From Pontibacter kalidii (GTDB lineage Bacteria > Bacteroidota > Bacteroidia > Cytophagales > Hymenobacteraceae), in NCBI RefSeq assembly GCF_026278245.1, contig NZ_CP111080.1, forward strand, positions 1-64,000: 64,000 bases of DNA, read 5' to 3'. The number at the start of each line of letters is the position of its first letter. The first letter of the stretch is position 1. Below the pieces are notes generated by a model. That model was not told the DNA's origin and did no database searches. It worked only from the letters and a program-made list of their open reading frames with translations. Of the stretch, positions 18,177-25,958 are shown one piece after another. The position numbers and the translations under genes are program-made.

Positions 18177-18631
18177 GAAAGTCATTACTCCTTTTCTTAC
18201 TGCTCTTAGTTGTGCTGCCGTGCCGAGCGCAAGAGGGCTACACCCACCTGAACCTGGCAGGCGGCTGGATGTACAAGGATGCCTTAACTGCTAACCTTGC
18301 CCTGGAGTTCAGCAAACGCCACTATAATTCCTATGAGATCTTCGGTGATGCCTATAAGAGCAACGTGGATGACAGCAAAAACTGGTTAGTGGGGGTTGCT
18401 TACAAACCCATGCTTACCCGATCCAGAAACACGTTTCTCAAGCTGCGCCTGGGAGCGGGCATTGGCTCTAACACCGAGCACTTCATAGGAGCCCTGCAGG
18501 CAGGCCTGGAGCTGGGCTATGTGCTGCCGGGAAATTTGGTGCTGATGCTCCAACAGAAAAACGAGGGTGTACTCCGGGTAAACCATAACTTCAGAGCTGG
18601 TTTGCTGGCGGGCATCAAAATTCCATTGTGA
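18173..18631 (+). CDS. traO: TraO-like outer-membrane conjugation protein
   Basis: The 152-aa product has a signal peptide (LLVVLPCRAQ) and a small beta-barrel-like body of amphipathic strands (HLNLAGGWMY, WLVGVAYKPML, LKLRLGAGIGS, LMLQQK). Its N-terminus overlaps traN by 4 bp. Size and position fit TraO. It closes the membrane-complex genes; about 100 bp of spacer precede the coupling protein gene. Confidence 0.8.
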   Translation: MRKSLLLFLLLLVVLPCRAQEGYTHLNLAGGWMYKDALTANLALEFSKRHYNSYEIFGDAYKSNVDDSKNWLVGVAYKPMLTRSRNTFLKLRLGAGIGSNTEHFIGALQAGLELGYVLPGNLVLMLQQKNEGVLRVNHNFRAGLLAGIKIPL

Positions 18632-18735
18632 GCAGGATTTGGCTAGTCGACGGGAATTTCCACAGGAAAGAAATTCTGCTAAGACTTTCCCTCACATCTA
18701 TCTGATAATATTGGATAACCTTTGTCAGTAACGAT

Positions 18736-20703
18736 ATGGAAGAATCCAGCGAAATCAAAAAACTTTACTCCTTCCTGCAGGGGCTTATCTACTTCACAAT
18801 TGTGGTAGAGGTAGCTGTTTTCCTCTTTATGGATTCGGGCAGTATGTATGAGCTGCAGCCTGTACTGCGCAAGGTAAAGCGCATGGCTATTTATGAGCAC
18901 ATCTACTTCTCCAAAGCTTTTACTTTCGGGTTGATTCTGATCGTGAGCATTGGCACAAAGGCCAGGAAGAACCTGAACCTTGACCCGCTCTGGCATATCT
19001 TCCTTCCCTTGCTCATCGGCTGCGCCTTTTTCTTTGGCTCGGGTTTCTTTTATTTCTTTGAAAGCAGCCGTATTCTTTTCTGGGATGTGTCCCTGTCTGA
19101 TGCGGCTTACATCCTGCTCTCCTTCTTAGGTGCGATGATGATTCATATAGCCTTGGATAATATCTCCAAGCATATACAGCACCGATTGATGAAGGACAAA
19201 TTTAACGTGGAGAATGAGTCCTTTGAGCAGTCCAGGAAACCGGTGCATACGCCTTACTCGGTGAATATCCCAATGCTTTACTATTACCAAAAGCGAATAC
19301 AGCGCGGGTGGCTTAATGTGGTAAATCCCTTTCGGGCAACACTGCTGATCGGTACGCCTGGCTCTGGAAAGTCTTTCTCGGTGGTGTTGCCTTTTATCAA
19401 GCAGCTTCTGGGGAAAGGCTTCTCTATGATGGTCTACGATTTCAAGTTTCCAGACCTGGCCAGAACGACTTATTACCATTATCTGGTCAATAAAAAGAGA
19501 GGGGCATTGAAAAACCACAGGTTCCATGTCATCAACTTTAACAGTGTAGAGCACAGCAGGAGGTTTAATCCTTTAAAGCCGGAGTACCTGCCTACCCTGG
19601 CTGATGCCACCGAAACGGCTGAGGCGCTGCTGGAGGCGCTGCGGAAAGGAGACAGGGACTCAGGGACTGCACAATTCTTCAACCAGTCAGCCGTTAATTT
19701 CCTAGCCAGCTGCATCTACTTTCTGAGCCGCCACGAAGGGGGGCGGTATTCTTCGTTTCCGCATGTACTTTCCTTCATCAACCTTAGCTATGATCAGATT
19801 TTCGAGGTGCTCTTTTCCGAACCTGAGCTGGAGAGTCTGCTTTCGCCTTTTGCCACAGCCTATAAGAACAGAGCCTTTGAGCAGCTGGAAGGGCAGATTG
19901 GCACCTTAAAGATTAATATTGGCCGGCTGGCCACAAAAGAAACATTCTGGGTACTATCAGGAGACGACTTTAATTTAAAGATAACGGACCCGGAAAACCC
20001 TTCTGTTTTGGTGATTGCAAATGACCCGGCCACACAGAGCATTAACAGCGCCTGCAACGCGCTTATCCTCAATCGCATGACACGCCTGATCAATACAAAG
20101 GGGAACTTGCCATGTGGGCTGATCGTGGATGAGTCTCCTACGCTTTACATACACCGGGTGGAGAACCTGATCGCTACTGCAAGGAGCAACAAGATAGCTG
20201 TGCTGCTGGGCCTGCAGGAACTTCCGCAGCTGCGGCAGCAGTATGGCAGGGAAACAGCCGACACCATTTGCTCTGTAGCGGCCAATGTACTCTCGGGCTC
20301 TGCTCGTAATAAAGAAACGCTTGACTGGCTGGAAAAACTGTTTGGTAGGGTGAGGCAGCTAAAGGAGGGGCTTAGTGTGGACCGTAACCGTACCTCCGTC
20401 AACATGAACGAGGAAATGGGGCCGCTCATTCCGGCATCCAAAATAGCCAATTTGCAGGCGGGTGAGCTGGTAGGACAGGTGGCTTCCGATAGCGAAGAGT
20501 ATAGCGGGAAGTATGTTGCCAGTACCTACCACTGTAAAATTAATCTCGACCTTGATAACATACAACAGGAAGAAAAGCAGTATCTTGACCTGCCAAAATT
20601 TTATAACTTTGGTACCCCCGACCAAAAAGACCAAATCCTGAGAGCAAACTACAATAAAGTTAGAAATGAGGTTAAGACACTAATCACAGCGTTACAGGTA
20701 TGA
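18736..20703 (+). CDS. Type IV coupling protein (VirD4/TraG-family ATPase)
   Basis: The 655-aa product has an N-terminal membrane domain with four hydrophobic stretches (to about residue 150) and a large ATPase domain. Walker A GTPGSGKSF lies near residue 206 and Walker B GLIVDESP near 460, followed by the EFxxL-like LLGLQELPQLRQQYG segment and the ANVLSGSARN region of TraM-recognition domains. It links the relaxosome to the secretion channel. Its stop overlaps the start of the xre gene (ATGA). Confidence 0.93.
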   Translation: MEESSEIKKLYSFLQGLIYFTIVVEVAVFLFMDSGSMYELQPVLRKVKRMAIYEHIYFSKAFTFGLILIVSIGTKARKNLNLDPLWHIFLPLLIGCAFFFGSGFFYFFESSRILFWDVSLSDAAYILLSFLGAMMIHIALDNISKHIQHRLMKDKFNVENESFEQSRKPVHTPYSVNIPMLYYYQKRIQRGWLNVVNPFRATLLIGTPGSGKSFSVVLPFIKQLLGKGFSMMVYDFKFPDLARTTYYHYLVNKKRGALKNHRFHVINFNSVEHSRRFNPLKPEYLPTLADATETAEALLEALRKGDRDSGTAQFFNQSAVNFLASCIYFLSRHEGGRYSSFPHVLSFINLSYDQIFEVLFSEPELESLLSPFATAYKNRAFEQLEGQIGTLKINIGRLATKETFWVLSGDDFNLKITDPENPSVLVIANDPATQSINSACNALILNRMTRLINTKGNLPCGLIVDESPTLYIHRVENLIATARSNKIAVLLGLQELPQLRQQYGRETADTICSVAANVLSGSARNKETLDWLEKLFGRVRQLKEGLSVDRNRTSVNMNEEMGPLIPASKIANLQAGELVGQVASDSEEYSGKYVASTYHCKINLDLDNIQQEEKQYLDLPKFYNFGTPDQKDQILRANYNKVRNEVKTLITALQV

Positions 20704-21050
20704 GCGTGAGCATACAGGAGTTAGGCCAAAGGCTAAAGCTGCTGCGAAAGCGGCTTGATTTATCGCAGGAGAGCCTGGCAGAGTCCATGGGGGTGAACCA
20801 GAACCAGATATCCCGGCTGGAGAACGGGGTGGGAGGGACGATCGAACTGCTTTTACTTCTGTTCAGCTTCTACAGCAAGCACTTTCACGTGGACCTTCTT
20901 TTTTCCGACAACTTTGACATCCTGGAAAAGCACGAGAAGCTATCCAACAGCCACAGCATCAACAGCATTGCTGTTGAAAAGCTGAAGCTGGCTCAAAGTG
21001 AGTTTTCCACGCAGATTGAGGAGGTGATACGTTTGCTTGATACCCCTTAA
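20700..21050 (+). CDS. Xre-family HTH regulator
   Basis: The 116-aa product has an N-terminal Cro/C1 HTH (residues about 5-62; LGQRLKLLRKRLDLSQESLAE ... NQISRLENG). The C-terminal half is helical. It is translationally coupled to the coupling protein gene (ATGA overlap), so it may regulate transfer. Unusual: its last codon and TAA stop lie inside the terminal 7-bp core of the last attC-like site of the cassette array (21045-21051). Confidence 0.88.
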   Translation: MSVSIQELGQRLKLLRKRLDLSQESLAESMGVNQNQISRLENGVGGTIELLLLLFSFYSKHFHVDLLFSDNFDILEKHEKLSNSHSINSIAVEKLKLAQSEFSTQIEEVIRLLDTP

Positions 21051-21110
21051 CGTGTTAGTACAGGCTGCGAGCGAGGCGCAGCCGAGTATAGAGCCTGTGC
21101 AGTGTTAGCA
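21045..21110 (-). repeat. attC-like site 6 (distal end of array)
   Basis: On the minus strand the site runs from TGCTAAC (21110-21104) to GTTAAGG (21051-21045). Inner arms ACAGGCT (21060-21066) and AGCCTGT (21092-21098) pair perfectly. TGCTAAC complements GTTAGCA, the 5' core of the same cassette in site 5. Confidence 0.85.
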
Positions 21111-21129
21111 AGAGATATTCTTTGGTATT

Positions 21130-21666
21130 CTACAGTTTCCCATCAAACCTGCCTTCGGTAACTTTAATAACTTCACATCCAGTCTTGGACAGTGTAAATG
21201 AGAACTTCCCTGCGATGATACCATTTTCTAAATCAAGTTTAGTAACTTCAAGTGTGCCGCTGCGGGATACTTCAGGACTCTTGTCGTAATCGCAGTATTC
21301 GTTATAGAAGCTTACTCCGCTTATCTCAGCATTATCAAATGTATAAACTCCTGCTTTATCAACTTGAGCCATAGCTATAACAAGATAATCGTACTCTGCA
21401 GGACTTTCTTTGGTTTCCCTGTAGGCTGCTATATTTAAAGTGCCACCTTTATAAGCAGGGTCGTAAATAACATTAAAATTTGACTGGAACGTACTGGGTC
21501 TGCCCTTTGGCAACCACACCTTTCCGTTCACCATAGCACCGAAAGTGTTCTTGCCTTCCATAGTATCTGCTGGAAGTTCTTCTCTGGGATTAGCGTCTTT
21601 CTTTTTACAGGATGAAAAGGAGATAAGGACTATTAGGATAAAGAGGGATAGAGTTAGTGTTTTCAT
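21130..21666 (-). CDS. Cassette 6: secreted lipoprotein, DUF6252-like
   Basis: The 178-aa product starts with a lipoprotein signal (ILIVLISFSSC, lipobox Cys at about 20) followed by KKK. The mature part is beta-rich, opening NTFGAMVNGKVWLPKG, a pattern common to Bacteroidota DUF6252-type lipoproteins of unknown function. It is flanked by attC-like sites 6 and 5. Its codon use is more AT-rich than the tra genes. It has no visible promoter of its own in the 30-bp leader. Confidence 0.85.
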   Translation of the reverse strand: MKTLTLSLFILIVLISFSSCKKKDANPREELPADTMEGKNTFGAMVNGKVWLPKGRPSTFQSNFNVIYDPAYKGGTLNIAAYRETKESPAEYDYLVIAMAQVDKAGVYTFDNAEISGVSFYNEYCDYDKSPEVSRSGTLEVTKLDLENGIIAGKFSFTLSKTGCEVIKVTEGRFDGKL

Positions 21667-21696
21667 ATTTTAGGGTTTTCTGATGATTTTATTCTT

Positions 21697-21750
21697 TGCT
21701 AACGTACTGGCCTATAATGTGGCGAAGCTAAATTATAGGCGTGGTTAGCC
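21697..21750 (-). repeat. attC-like site 5
   Basis: Minus strand: GGCTAAC (21750-21744) to GTTAGCA (21703-21697). Inner arms GCCTATAAT (21710-21718) and ATTATAGGC (21732-21740) form a perfect 9-bp inverted repeat. Length 54 bp. Confidence 0.9.
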
Positions 21751-21759
21751 AAATGTGTT

Positions 21760-22449
21760 TTATCTTGAACCGTAGTTCCTCATTTCAAGAGAGTCCAGAC
21801 AATCAAAGTCAGGCCACGCAATATGAGATTCGGCTTTTACTAAGAAGAATTGCCTGCCTTCTTTAAAAAGAAGAGATTCTATTCTAAGACCGTCCTCGAG
21901 TATCACATTCTCATATACAATACTTTCTTCAAACTTGCTCTCCGCTTTGTTGAATACGCTTGCCTTACCCAACAGCAGTAGATCGCTGACGATCCACCTG
22001 TAACTTTCATTTGCTTTTACATTTGGCTCTGAAATTTTAGAAACTGGCGCATAGCCATAAGGCTCTATAAACTGCCTTTTGTATTCTTTATAGTATCTCC
22101 GCCCCATATCCTTGTGATAGTCTGGAGCAGGAAGATGTTCTATATTAAATAGATCGGCATTTCCTTCTATTGTTCGTATTTGCTTGTTCAGTTTACTGAG
22201 GTCATTCTTTTTCTCTTGGCATAAGTCCTTGTCGGAAAGGTTCTCGACAATATAAGATTGTAAAACTGAAAGAGGAATAAAGATCAACGCCTTGCTGTTT
22301 TCATAGATAAACTGGTTGGCAGTGGTATCAATCTGCAACAGACGAATCGGCTTCTTGTCTGCGAGCTGAGAATAGTCGCCTTGACTACTGTCTGTTGCTT
22401 TACAGGACACCAGTATAAAAACTACCAGAATGAAAACAGTTCTTATCAT
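21760..22449 (-). CDS. Cassette 5: hypothetical lipoprotein
   Basis: The 229-aa product has a lipoprotein signal (TVFILVVFILVSCKA, lipobox Cys about 16). The mature protein is charged, mixed alpha/beta, with two Tyr-rich stretches (RRYYKEYKRQFIEPYGYAP). No family recognised. It lies between attC-like sites 5 and 4, with only about 20 bp between the upstream core and its start codon, as expected of a cassette gene. Confidence 0.8.
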   Translation of the reverse strand: MIRTVFILVVFILVSCKATDSSQGDYSQLADKKPIRLLQIDTTANQFIYENSKALIFIPLSVLQSYIVENLSDKDLCQEKKNDLSKLNKQIRTIEGNADLFNIEHLPAPDYHKDMGRRYYKEYKRQFIEPYGYAPVSKISEPNVKANESYRWIVSDLLLLGKASVFNKAESKFEESIVYENVILEDGLRIESLLFKEGRQFFLVKAESHIAWPDFDCLDSLEMRNYGSR

Positions 22450-22468
22450 TTTCTATGGTTTCACTTTT

Positions 22469-22534
22469 GGCTAACGTGCTGGTATAGCAGATTGCAAGGC
22501 GTAGCCGCAGCAGTACTGCTATACTTTGTTGTAT
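22469..22534 (-). repeat. attC-like site 4
   Basis: Minus strand: ATACAAC (22534-22528) to GTTAGCC (22475-22469). Inner arms GTATAGCAG (22482-22490) and CTGCTATAC (22516-22524) are a perfect 9-bp inverted repeat. Length 66 bp. Confidence 0.9.
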
Positions 22535-22539
22535 GGTTG

Positions 22540-22977
22540 TTATTCTTCAGTTTCTGCCGAATCGTATCTATAAATATCTACATCAGTAGCAGTCTGCGTC
22601 TGATAAAGAAATTCTATAGTTTTTAAGTCATGTCCTAAAGCAGGCGTTGACTCTTCTGGATTGACATCAATGTACATCACAATTTCAAGTACAGAAGTCA
22701 GCTGGTATTTTTCTTTTAGCTTATTGATGAGTCCAACTTTGTCTTTCAGTTTCTCTACCAATTCATCTACAAGGTTGTCTATGAATATGGCTTCTTTTCC
22801 TTTTCCAGTTGACCACTTCCAACAGGCATATTTCTGATTAGCAATGTACTGCCCTTTGTCTCCCTTTTTCCAAGAGTCTGTTGGTTCTATTCCAAGTGCT
22901 CTGGTGACTTCATTTGGTTCAAAGTCATCACCATGAAGAGCAAAATAGACGTAGGATTTTGAGAGAGTGTTATTCAT
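22540..22977 (-). CDS. Cassette 4: DUF4279 domain protein
   Basis: The 145-aa product matches the DUF4279 pattern: an opening strand YVYFALHGDDFEPNEVTRALGIEPT followed by WKWSTGKG and a C-terminal acidic part. Function unknown; such genes are frequent in polymorphic-toxin immunity loci and in cassette arrays. Its cassette is unusually long only because an IS110 element has inserted upstream of the gene, separating it from its own 5' core at 24619-24625. Confidence 0.85.
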   Translation of the reverse strand: MNNTLSKSYVYFALHGDDFEPNEVTRALGIEPTDSWKKGDKGQYIANQKYACWKWSTGKGKEAIFIDNLVDELVEKLKDKVGLINKLKEKYQLTSVLEIVMYIDVNPEESTPALGHDLKTIEFLYQTQTATDVDIYRYDSAETEE

Positions 22978-23005
22978 GCTTTTAATCCTGACTAACGTTT
23001 ATTTC

Positions 23006-24361
23006 TCAGGCCGTTGCAAAGCCCAGTTCTTCAGGCTTGAGGTCTAATTTAGCGATGTTTTTCTTTATCCGCTGCACCAGCTTGAGCTTTCTCTTCTCGT
23101 CGAGGAACAGGTATTGCGTGGGCGGGTTGTAGGGCACGCGGTAAGTGAGCATGTGCCAGATGATCACCGCCAGCTTGCGGGCCGTGGCGCTCACGGCCGC
23201 CTGCCTGCCCTTGCGGAAGGCCACTCTTTTAAAGAAGTCCGACAGGTGCGTCTCACGCAGGTTGCCGATGACATTGGCCGCGTTCCGCAGGGCGATTTTC
23301 AACCGGTTGCTGCCCTTGGGAATGTGGGAGCTGAGCACCCTGCCCCCGCTCACCTTCGTGTTGGGGCAGAGCTTGAGCCAGTTGGTGAACTGCTTGGCCG
23401 TGGGAAACTTGCGGATGCCTTCGGCACCCACCTCGCTCATCAGCGCCATCACCGTCGCATGGCTCACCCCCTCGATTCGGAGCAGGTCCACCCCACCGTA
23501 GTACTGGTAGGCCAACTGGTTGAGATCCATCTGCTGCGGGGCATTCTTGTTGACCCGCTTGTAGGGTTTAGGGTCTGTTCTCAGCTCCCGCCTCTCTTTA
23601 TCTGCTCCAATCTGCTCTCTAAGCAGCTGCTCGATGGCCGCGTCACAAGCCGCAATCTTATCCTGCAGCATCTTGTACATATCCAGCTCCTGGGCAAGGG
23701 TAAAGAGCAGCTCACGGCGGCCGTTGCCGCGCAGGGCCAGGGCGATTTCTTCTTTCGATTTTCGGCAGTTGCCATGCCGGAAGCAGGCCAGCTTTTCGGG
23801 ATTGGTTTCCCCCTGGCAAACGGCCTCGATGATGGCCATGCCCGTCTGGCCGGTGATGTCGCGCACGACCACGTCGAGCCGCAGGTTCAGCAGGCGCAGG
23901 TACTTCTGCATCTTCTGGGTAGTGACGGCGGCCGTCTCCAGCAGCGAGGCGCGGTGGCGGCAGTAGGTCCTGAGCTCCTCGGTGGCCTGGTCAGGCAAAA
24001 AGCTGCCCGAGAGCAGCCCCAGCGCGTGCAGGCGCTGAATCCACTGGCAGTCCTGCACGTCGGTTTTGCGCCCCTTGATGTTCTTGGTGAACTTGCCGTT
24101 GCAGAGCAATACCTCCAGGCCTGCCTGCTGCAGGGCCGTGAACAGGCTCTGCCAGTAAGTACCCGTGCTCTCCATGGCCACGGTGGAGATGTGGCAGGAA
24201 AGGAGCCACTGGGTAAGTTCCCGCACCTCGTCCTCATAAACGCCGAACTCCCGCACCTGATCCGCTCCCTGGCCCACAGCCACAAAGTGCGAGCGGCTGC
24301 CCACGTCGATGCCGGCAGCATGTTGGTTGACAATCTCCATAGGCGTGTTTCTCTTTTTCAT
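23006..24361 (-). CDS. IS110-family transposase (DEDD plus Tnp domain)
   Basis: The 451-aa product has the RuvC-like DEDD domain at the N-terminus: AGIDVGSRSH (Asp about 20), VAMESTGTYW (Glu about 60) and GRKTDVQDCQ (two Asp about 96 and 99). The C-terminal transposase_20 domain holds IEGVSHATVMALMSEVG and the NWLKLCPNTKVSGG segment with the conserved serine region. Length is normal to slightly long for the family. It is intact, so the element may be active. A long antisense frame on the plus strand is an artefact of its GC-rich codon use. Confidence 0.95.
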   Translation of the reverse strand: MKKRNTPMEIVNQHAAGIDVGSRSHFVAVGQGADQVREFGVYEDEVRELTQWLLSCHISTVAMESTGTYWQSLFTALQQAGLEVLLCNGKFTKNIKGRKTDVQDCQWIQRLHALGLLSGSFLPDQATEELRTYCRHRASLLETAAVTTQKMQKYLRLLNLRLDVVVRDITGQTGMAIIEAVCQGETNPEKLACFRHGNCRKSKEEIALALRGNGRRELLFTLAQELDMYKMLQDKIAACDAAIEQLLREQIGADKERRELRTDPKPYKRVNKNAPQQMDLNQLAYQYYGGVDLLRIEGVSHATVMALMSEVGAEGIRKFPTAKQFTNWLKLCPNTKVSGGRVLSSHIPKGSNRLKIALRNAANVIGNLRETHLSDFFKRVAFRKGRQAAVSATARKLAVIIWHMLTYRVPYNPPTQYLFLDEKRKLKLVQRIKKNIAKLDLKPEELGFATA

Positions 24362-24575
24362 AGTGGTAAAGAATAAAGTGAAAAACGATCCCAGGGGAAT
24401 GTACGCTAGGTCTTGAAAGTATCCTGATCGGGGTCTCCCGAGGGAGCCGCCACTGAAATCACCTCAAAGCCCTCCTCAGTAGAAGGGCTCTCTACATTCC
24501 AACCAGAATGCCACCCGAGCTTTAAAGCGTCAATTAGAAACCGGTCTTGCAAGGGATACAAAATAGATACGCAGC
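24362..24575 (-). ncRNA. Candidate IS110 bridge RNA (5' non-coding region)
   Basis: The region upstream of the transposase is non-coding and strongly structured. GGAATGTA (24396-24403) and TACATTCC (24493-24500) form a perfect 8-bp closing stem. Inside are AGCCCT/AGGGCT (24468-24473 and 24484-24489) and CTCC/GGAG (24435-24438 and 24443-24446) hairpins. IS110-group elements encode a bridge RNA, guiding target and donor choice, in this position. The call rests on position and visible stems; loop-to-target matches were not established. Confidence 0.55.
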
Positions 24576-24618
24576 AACGTTAGCGGGAGAAATCAATAGT
24601 TAATATGGGGGGAATACC

Positions 24619-24683
24619 ATACAACGGACGGGTGCATGCGGAGCCTGAAGCGTAGCGAAGGTTGAGCATGCATTGTGTTGGCA
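24619..24683 (-). repeat. attC-like site 3
   Basis: Minus strand: TGCCAAC (24683-24677) to GTTGTAT (24625-24619). Inner arms TGCATGC (24633-24639) and GCATGCA (24666-24672). GTTGTAT complements ATACAAC of site 4, showing that everything between sites 3 and 4, including the IS110, belongs to one cassette. Confidence 0.88.
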
Positions 24684-24695
24684 CATGTTTTTCTT

Positions 24696-24983
24696 TTATT
24701 TCTCCACCCAAGCTCCAGCCAAATCTTCATACTCCCATTCTGCCTGGTCTATTGCGTCATCTATAGTTTCATGCCATGTATCGGTTACAGATTCCCAACT
24801 TGAATCACAACCGAACAGGTAAAATCCTTCTTCATTATCATATTTACAGATAGCAAGTCCAACAGTGGGGTTTACTGTTTTTCCGATATGGATGTGTACA
24901 GTTTTTCCCGTAGCCCTTCTTCCTTCTACAGAAGCATAAAGTATAACCTTTGCTCCACCAACTATGTCTGGTGCTTCTTTCAT
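24696..24983 (-). CDS. Cassette 3: hypothetical protein
   Basis: A 95-aa soluble product with two beta-rich blocks (VGGAKVILYASVEGRRATGK and VHIHIGKTVNPTVGLAICKY) and an acidic Trp-rich helix at the C-terminus (ESVTDTWHETIDDAIDQAEW). No family recognised. It fills the cassette between attC-like sites 3 and 2, with a 54-bp leader after the upstream core. Confidence 0.75.
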   Translation of the reverse strand: MKEAPDIVGGAKVILYASVEGRRATGKTVHIHIGKTVNPTVGLAICKYDNEEGFYLFGCDSSWESVTDTWHETIDDAIDQAEWEYEDLAGAWVEK

Positions 24984-25036
24984 CGCTTTAGTTATTCGTA
25001 TTGGTTACTTGGATAGCATTCATAACTTGAAATATG

Positions 25037-25103
25037 TGCCAACGGTCTCGTACAGGCAATGGGTGCGGCATCAGCCGAACATGGTGCCTGTGCTTTGTTA
25101 CCT
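25037..25103 (-). repeat. attC-like site 2
   Basis: Minus strand: AGGTAAC (25103-25097) to GTTGGCA (25043-25037). Inner arms ACAGGCA (25052-25058) and TGCCTGT (25085-25091). Length 67 bp. Confidence 0.88.
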
Positions 25104-25149
25104 GATTGAGTTTTTCTTTTTCTTGTTGTTCAAGATGAAACGAAGAATT

Positions 25150-25425
25150 TTAAGAGAAGAAATATTCAGTCATTTCGTCTATAAATTCCTTATCCGTAAG
25201 AGGCAAGCCAGATTTAGAACCCAAAACGGAATCTATGTTGCACTTTGGGCAAACAGCTGTCACTCTACCATCACTTTCTTCAAACCATTCCTTTATTTCA
25301 TTAGGACTAAAAGTATTTTGACAGTAGAAGCATACACACATTTCACTGGCAAGTACTTCTACTTTATGAGAATGACAATGATTATGTGCCTTTAATAAGA
25401 AGTCTATACTATACTTCATCGTCAT
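25150..25425 (-). CDS. Cassette 2: small zinc-ribbon-like protein
   Basis: The 91-aa product has two Cys pairs, CFYC (about 32-35) and CPKC (about 59-62), enclosing NTFSPNEIKEWFEESDGRVTA, followed by the GLPLTDKEFIDEM helix. This layout is shared by short conserved proteins annotated only as cytoplasmic proteins in many phyla. Function unknown. It is the whole cargo of the second cassette; its stop lies about 47 bp from the attC-like site. Confidence 0.82.
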   Translation of the reverse strand: MTMKYSIDFLLKAHNHCHSHKVEVLASEMCVCFYCQNTFSPNEIKEWFEESDGRVTAVCPKCNIDSVLGSKSGLPLTDKEFIDEMTEYFFS

Positions 25426-25442
25426 TCATACTTTTCTCTTAC

Positions 25443-25496
25443 AGGTAACGTACTTGGCTTTGCGGTGGCACAGCTACCGTAAAGGTGTGGTTATGT
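25443..25496 (-). repeat. attC-like site 1
   Basis: Minus strand: ACATAAC (25496-25490) to GTTACCT (25449-25443). Inner arms CTTTGCGGT (25458-25466) and ACCGTAAAG (25476-25484), one mismatch in nine. The stop codon of the cassette 1 gene lies inside the ACATAAC core. Length 54 bp. Confidence 0.88.
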
Positions 25497-25946
25497 ACCG
25501 TTATATTTTGAGATAAAATCATTGATAACTTTATCAAACTCATCTTTTCTTTCTTTGGGTATATTTTGGTAACCTATCCAATACAGGCCTTTTACTTCTT
25601 CTTTTCTCCAATATTTATTTCCTTCACTACCAGTGATAGAATTTATTTCATTTCTATTGGGTCCACCAATTATGAATTTTCCAGCCTTTGCAACTTCTTC
25701 ATAGTTCCATCCAAAGTCTTCAGTAGAAAAATAAAATAAACCGTCGTTCTCGTATTTGAACTCATAAGACGTACCATGAGCCTGCGACTCAATTTTGTCT
25801 ATGTATCCATCTGGTGGATTTAACTTATAAGTGATTCTCTTATTTTCCTGTGTCAAATAACCCTTTTTCTTAATTACATATGATTGGCAGGATGTAACAG
25901 ATATGAGAGCGATAAAACTTAAAAAAGCTATTAAAACCTTTTTCAT
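25491..25946 (-). CDS. Cassette 1: hypothetical lipoprotein
   Basis: The 151-aa product begins with a lipoprotein signal (KKVLIAFLSFIALISVTSC, Cys about 20). The mature part is Lys/Tyr-rich with several strands and no recognised domain. It is the cassette nearest the recombinase, the position normally best expressed in integrons. Its stop codon TAA overlaps the attC-like core at 25490-25496. Confidence 0.8.
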   Translation of the reverse strand: MKKVLIAFLSFIALISVTSCQSYVIKKKGYLTQENKRITYKLNPPDGYIDKIESQAHGTSYEFKYENDGLFYFSTEDFGWNYEEVAKAGKFIIGGPNRNEINSITGSEGNKYWRKEEVKGLYWIGYQNIPKERKDEFDKVINDFISKYNGT

Positions 25947-25958
25947 TATTACTTATGA

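Larger units (their letters stand above)
23000..24575 (-). mobile_element. IS110-family insertion sequence inside cassette 4
   Basis: About 1.58 kb lies between two copies of AACGTT (22994-22999 and 24576-24581). No terminal inverted repeats, as usual for IS110. It contains one transposase gene that ends a few bases from the left boundary, and a roughly 210-bp non-coding 5' region. The outer flanks join to CTAACGTTAG, a perfect 10-bp palindrome resembling fused attC cores. Boundaries are uncertain by up to 6 bp because of the AACGTT match. Confidence 0.85.

Noticed and set aside
23114..24376. 420-codon plus-strand frame
   Set aside because: Lies fully antisense to an intact IS110 transposase; it is Leu/His/Gln/Gly-rich, low-complexity and without motifs.
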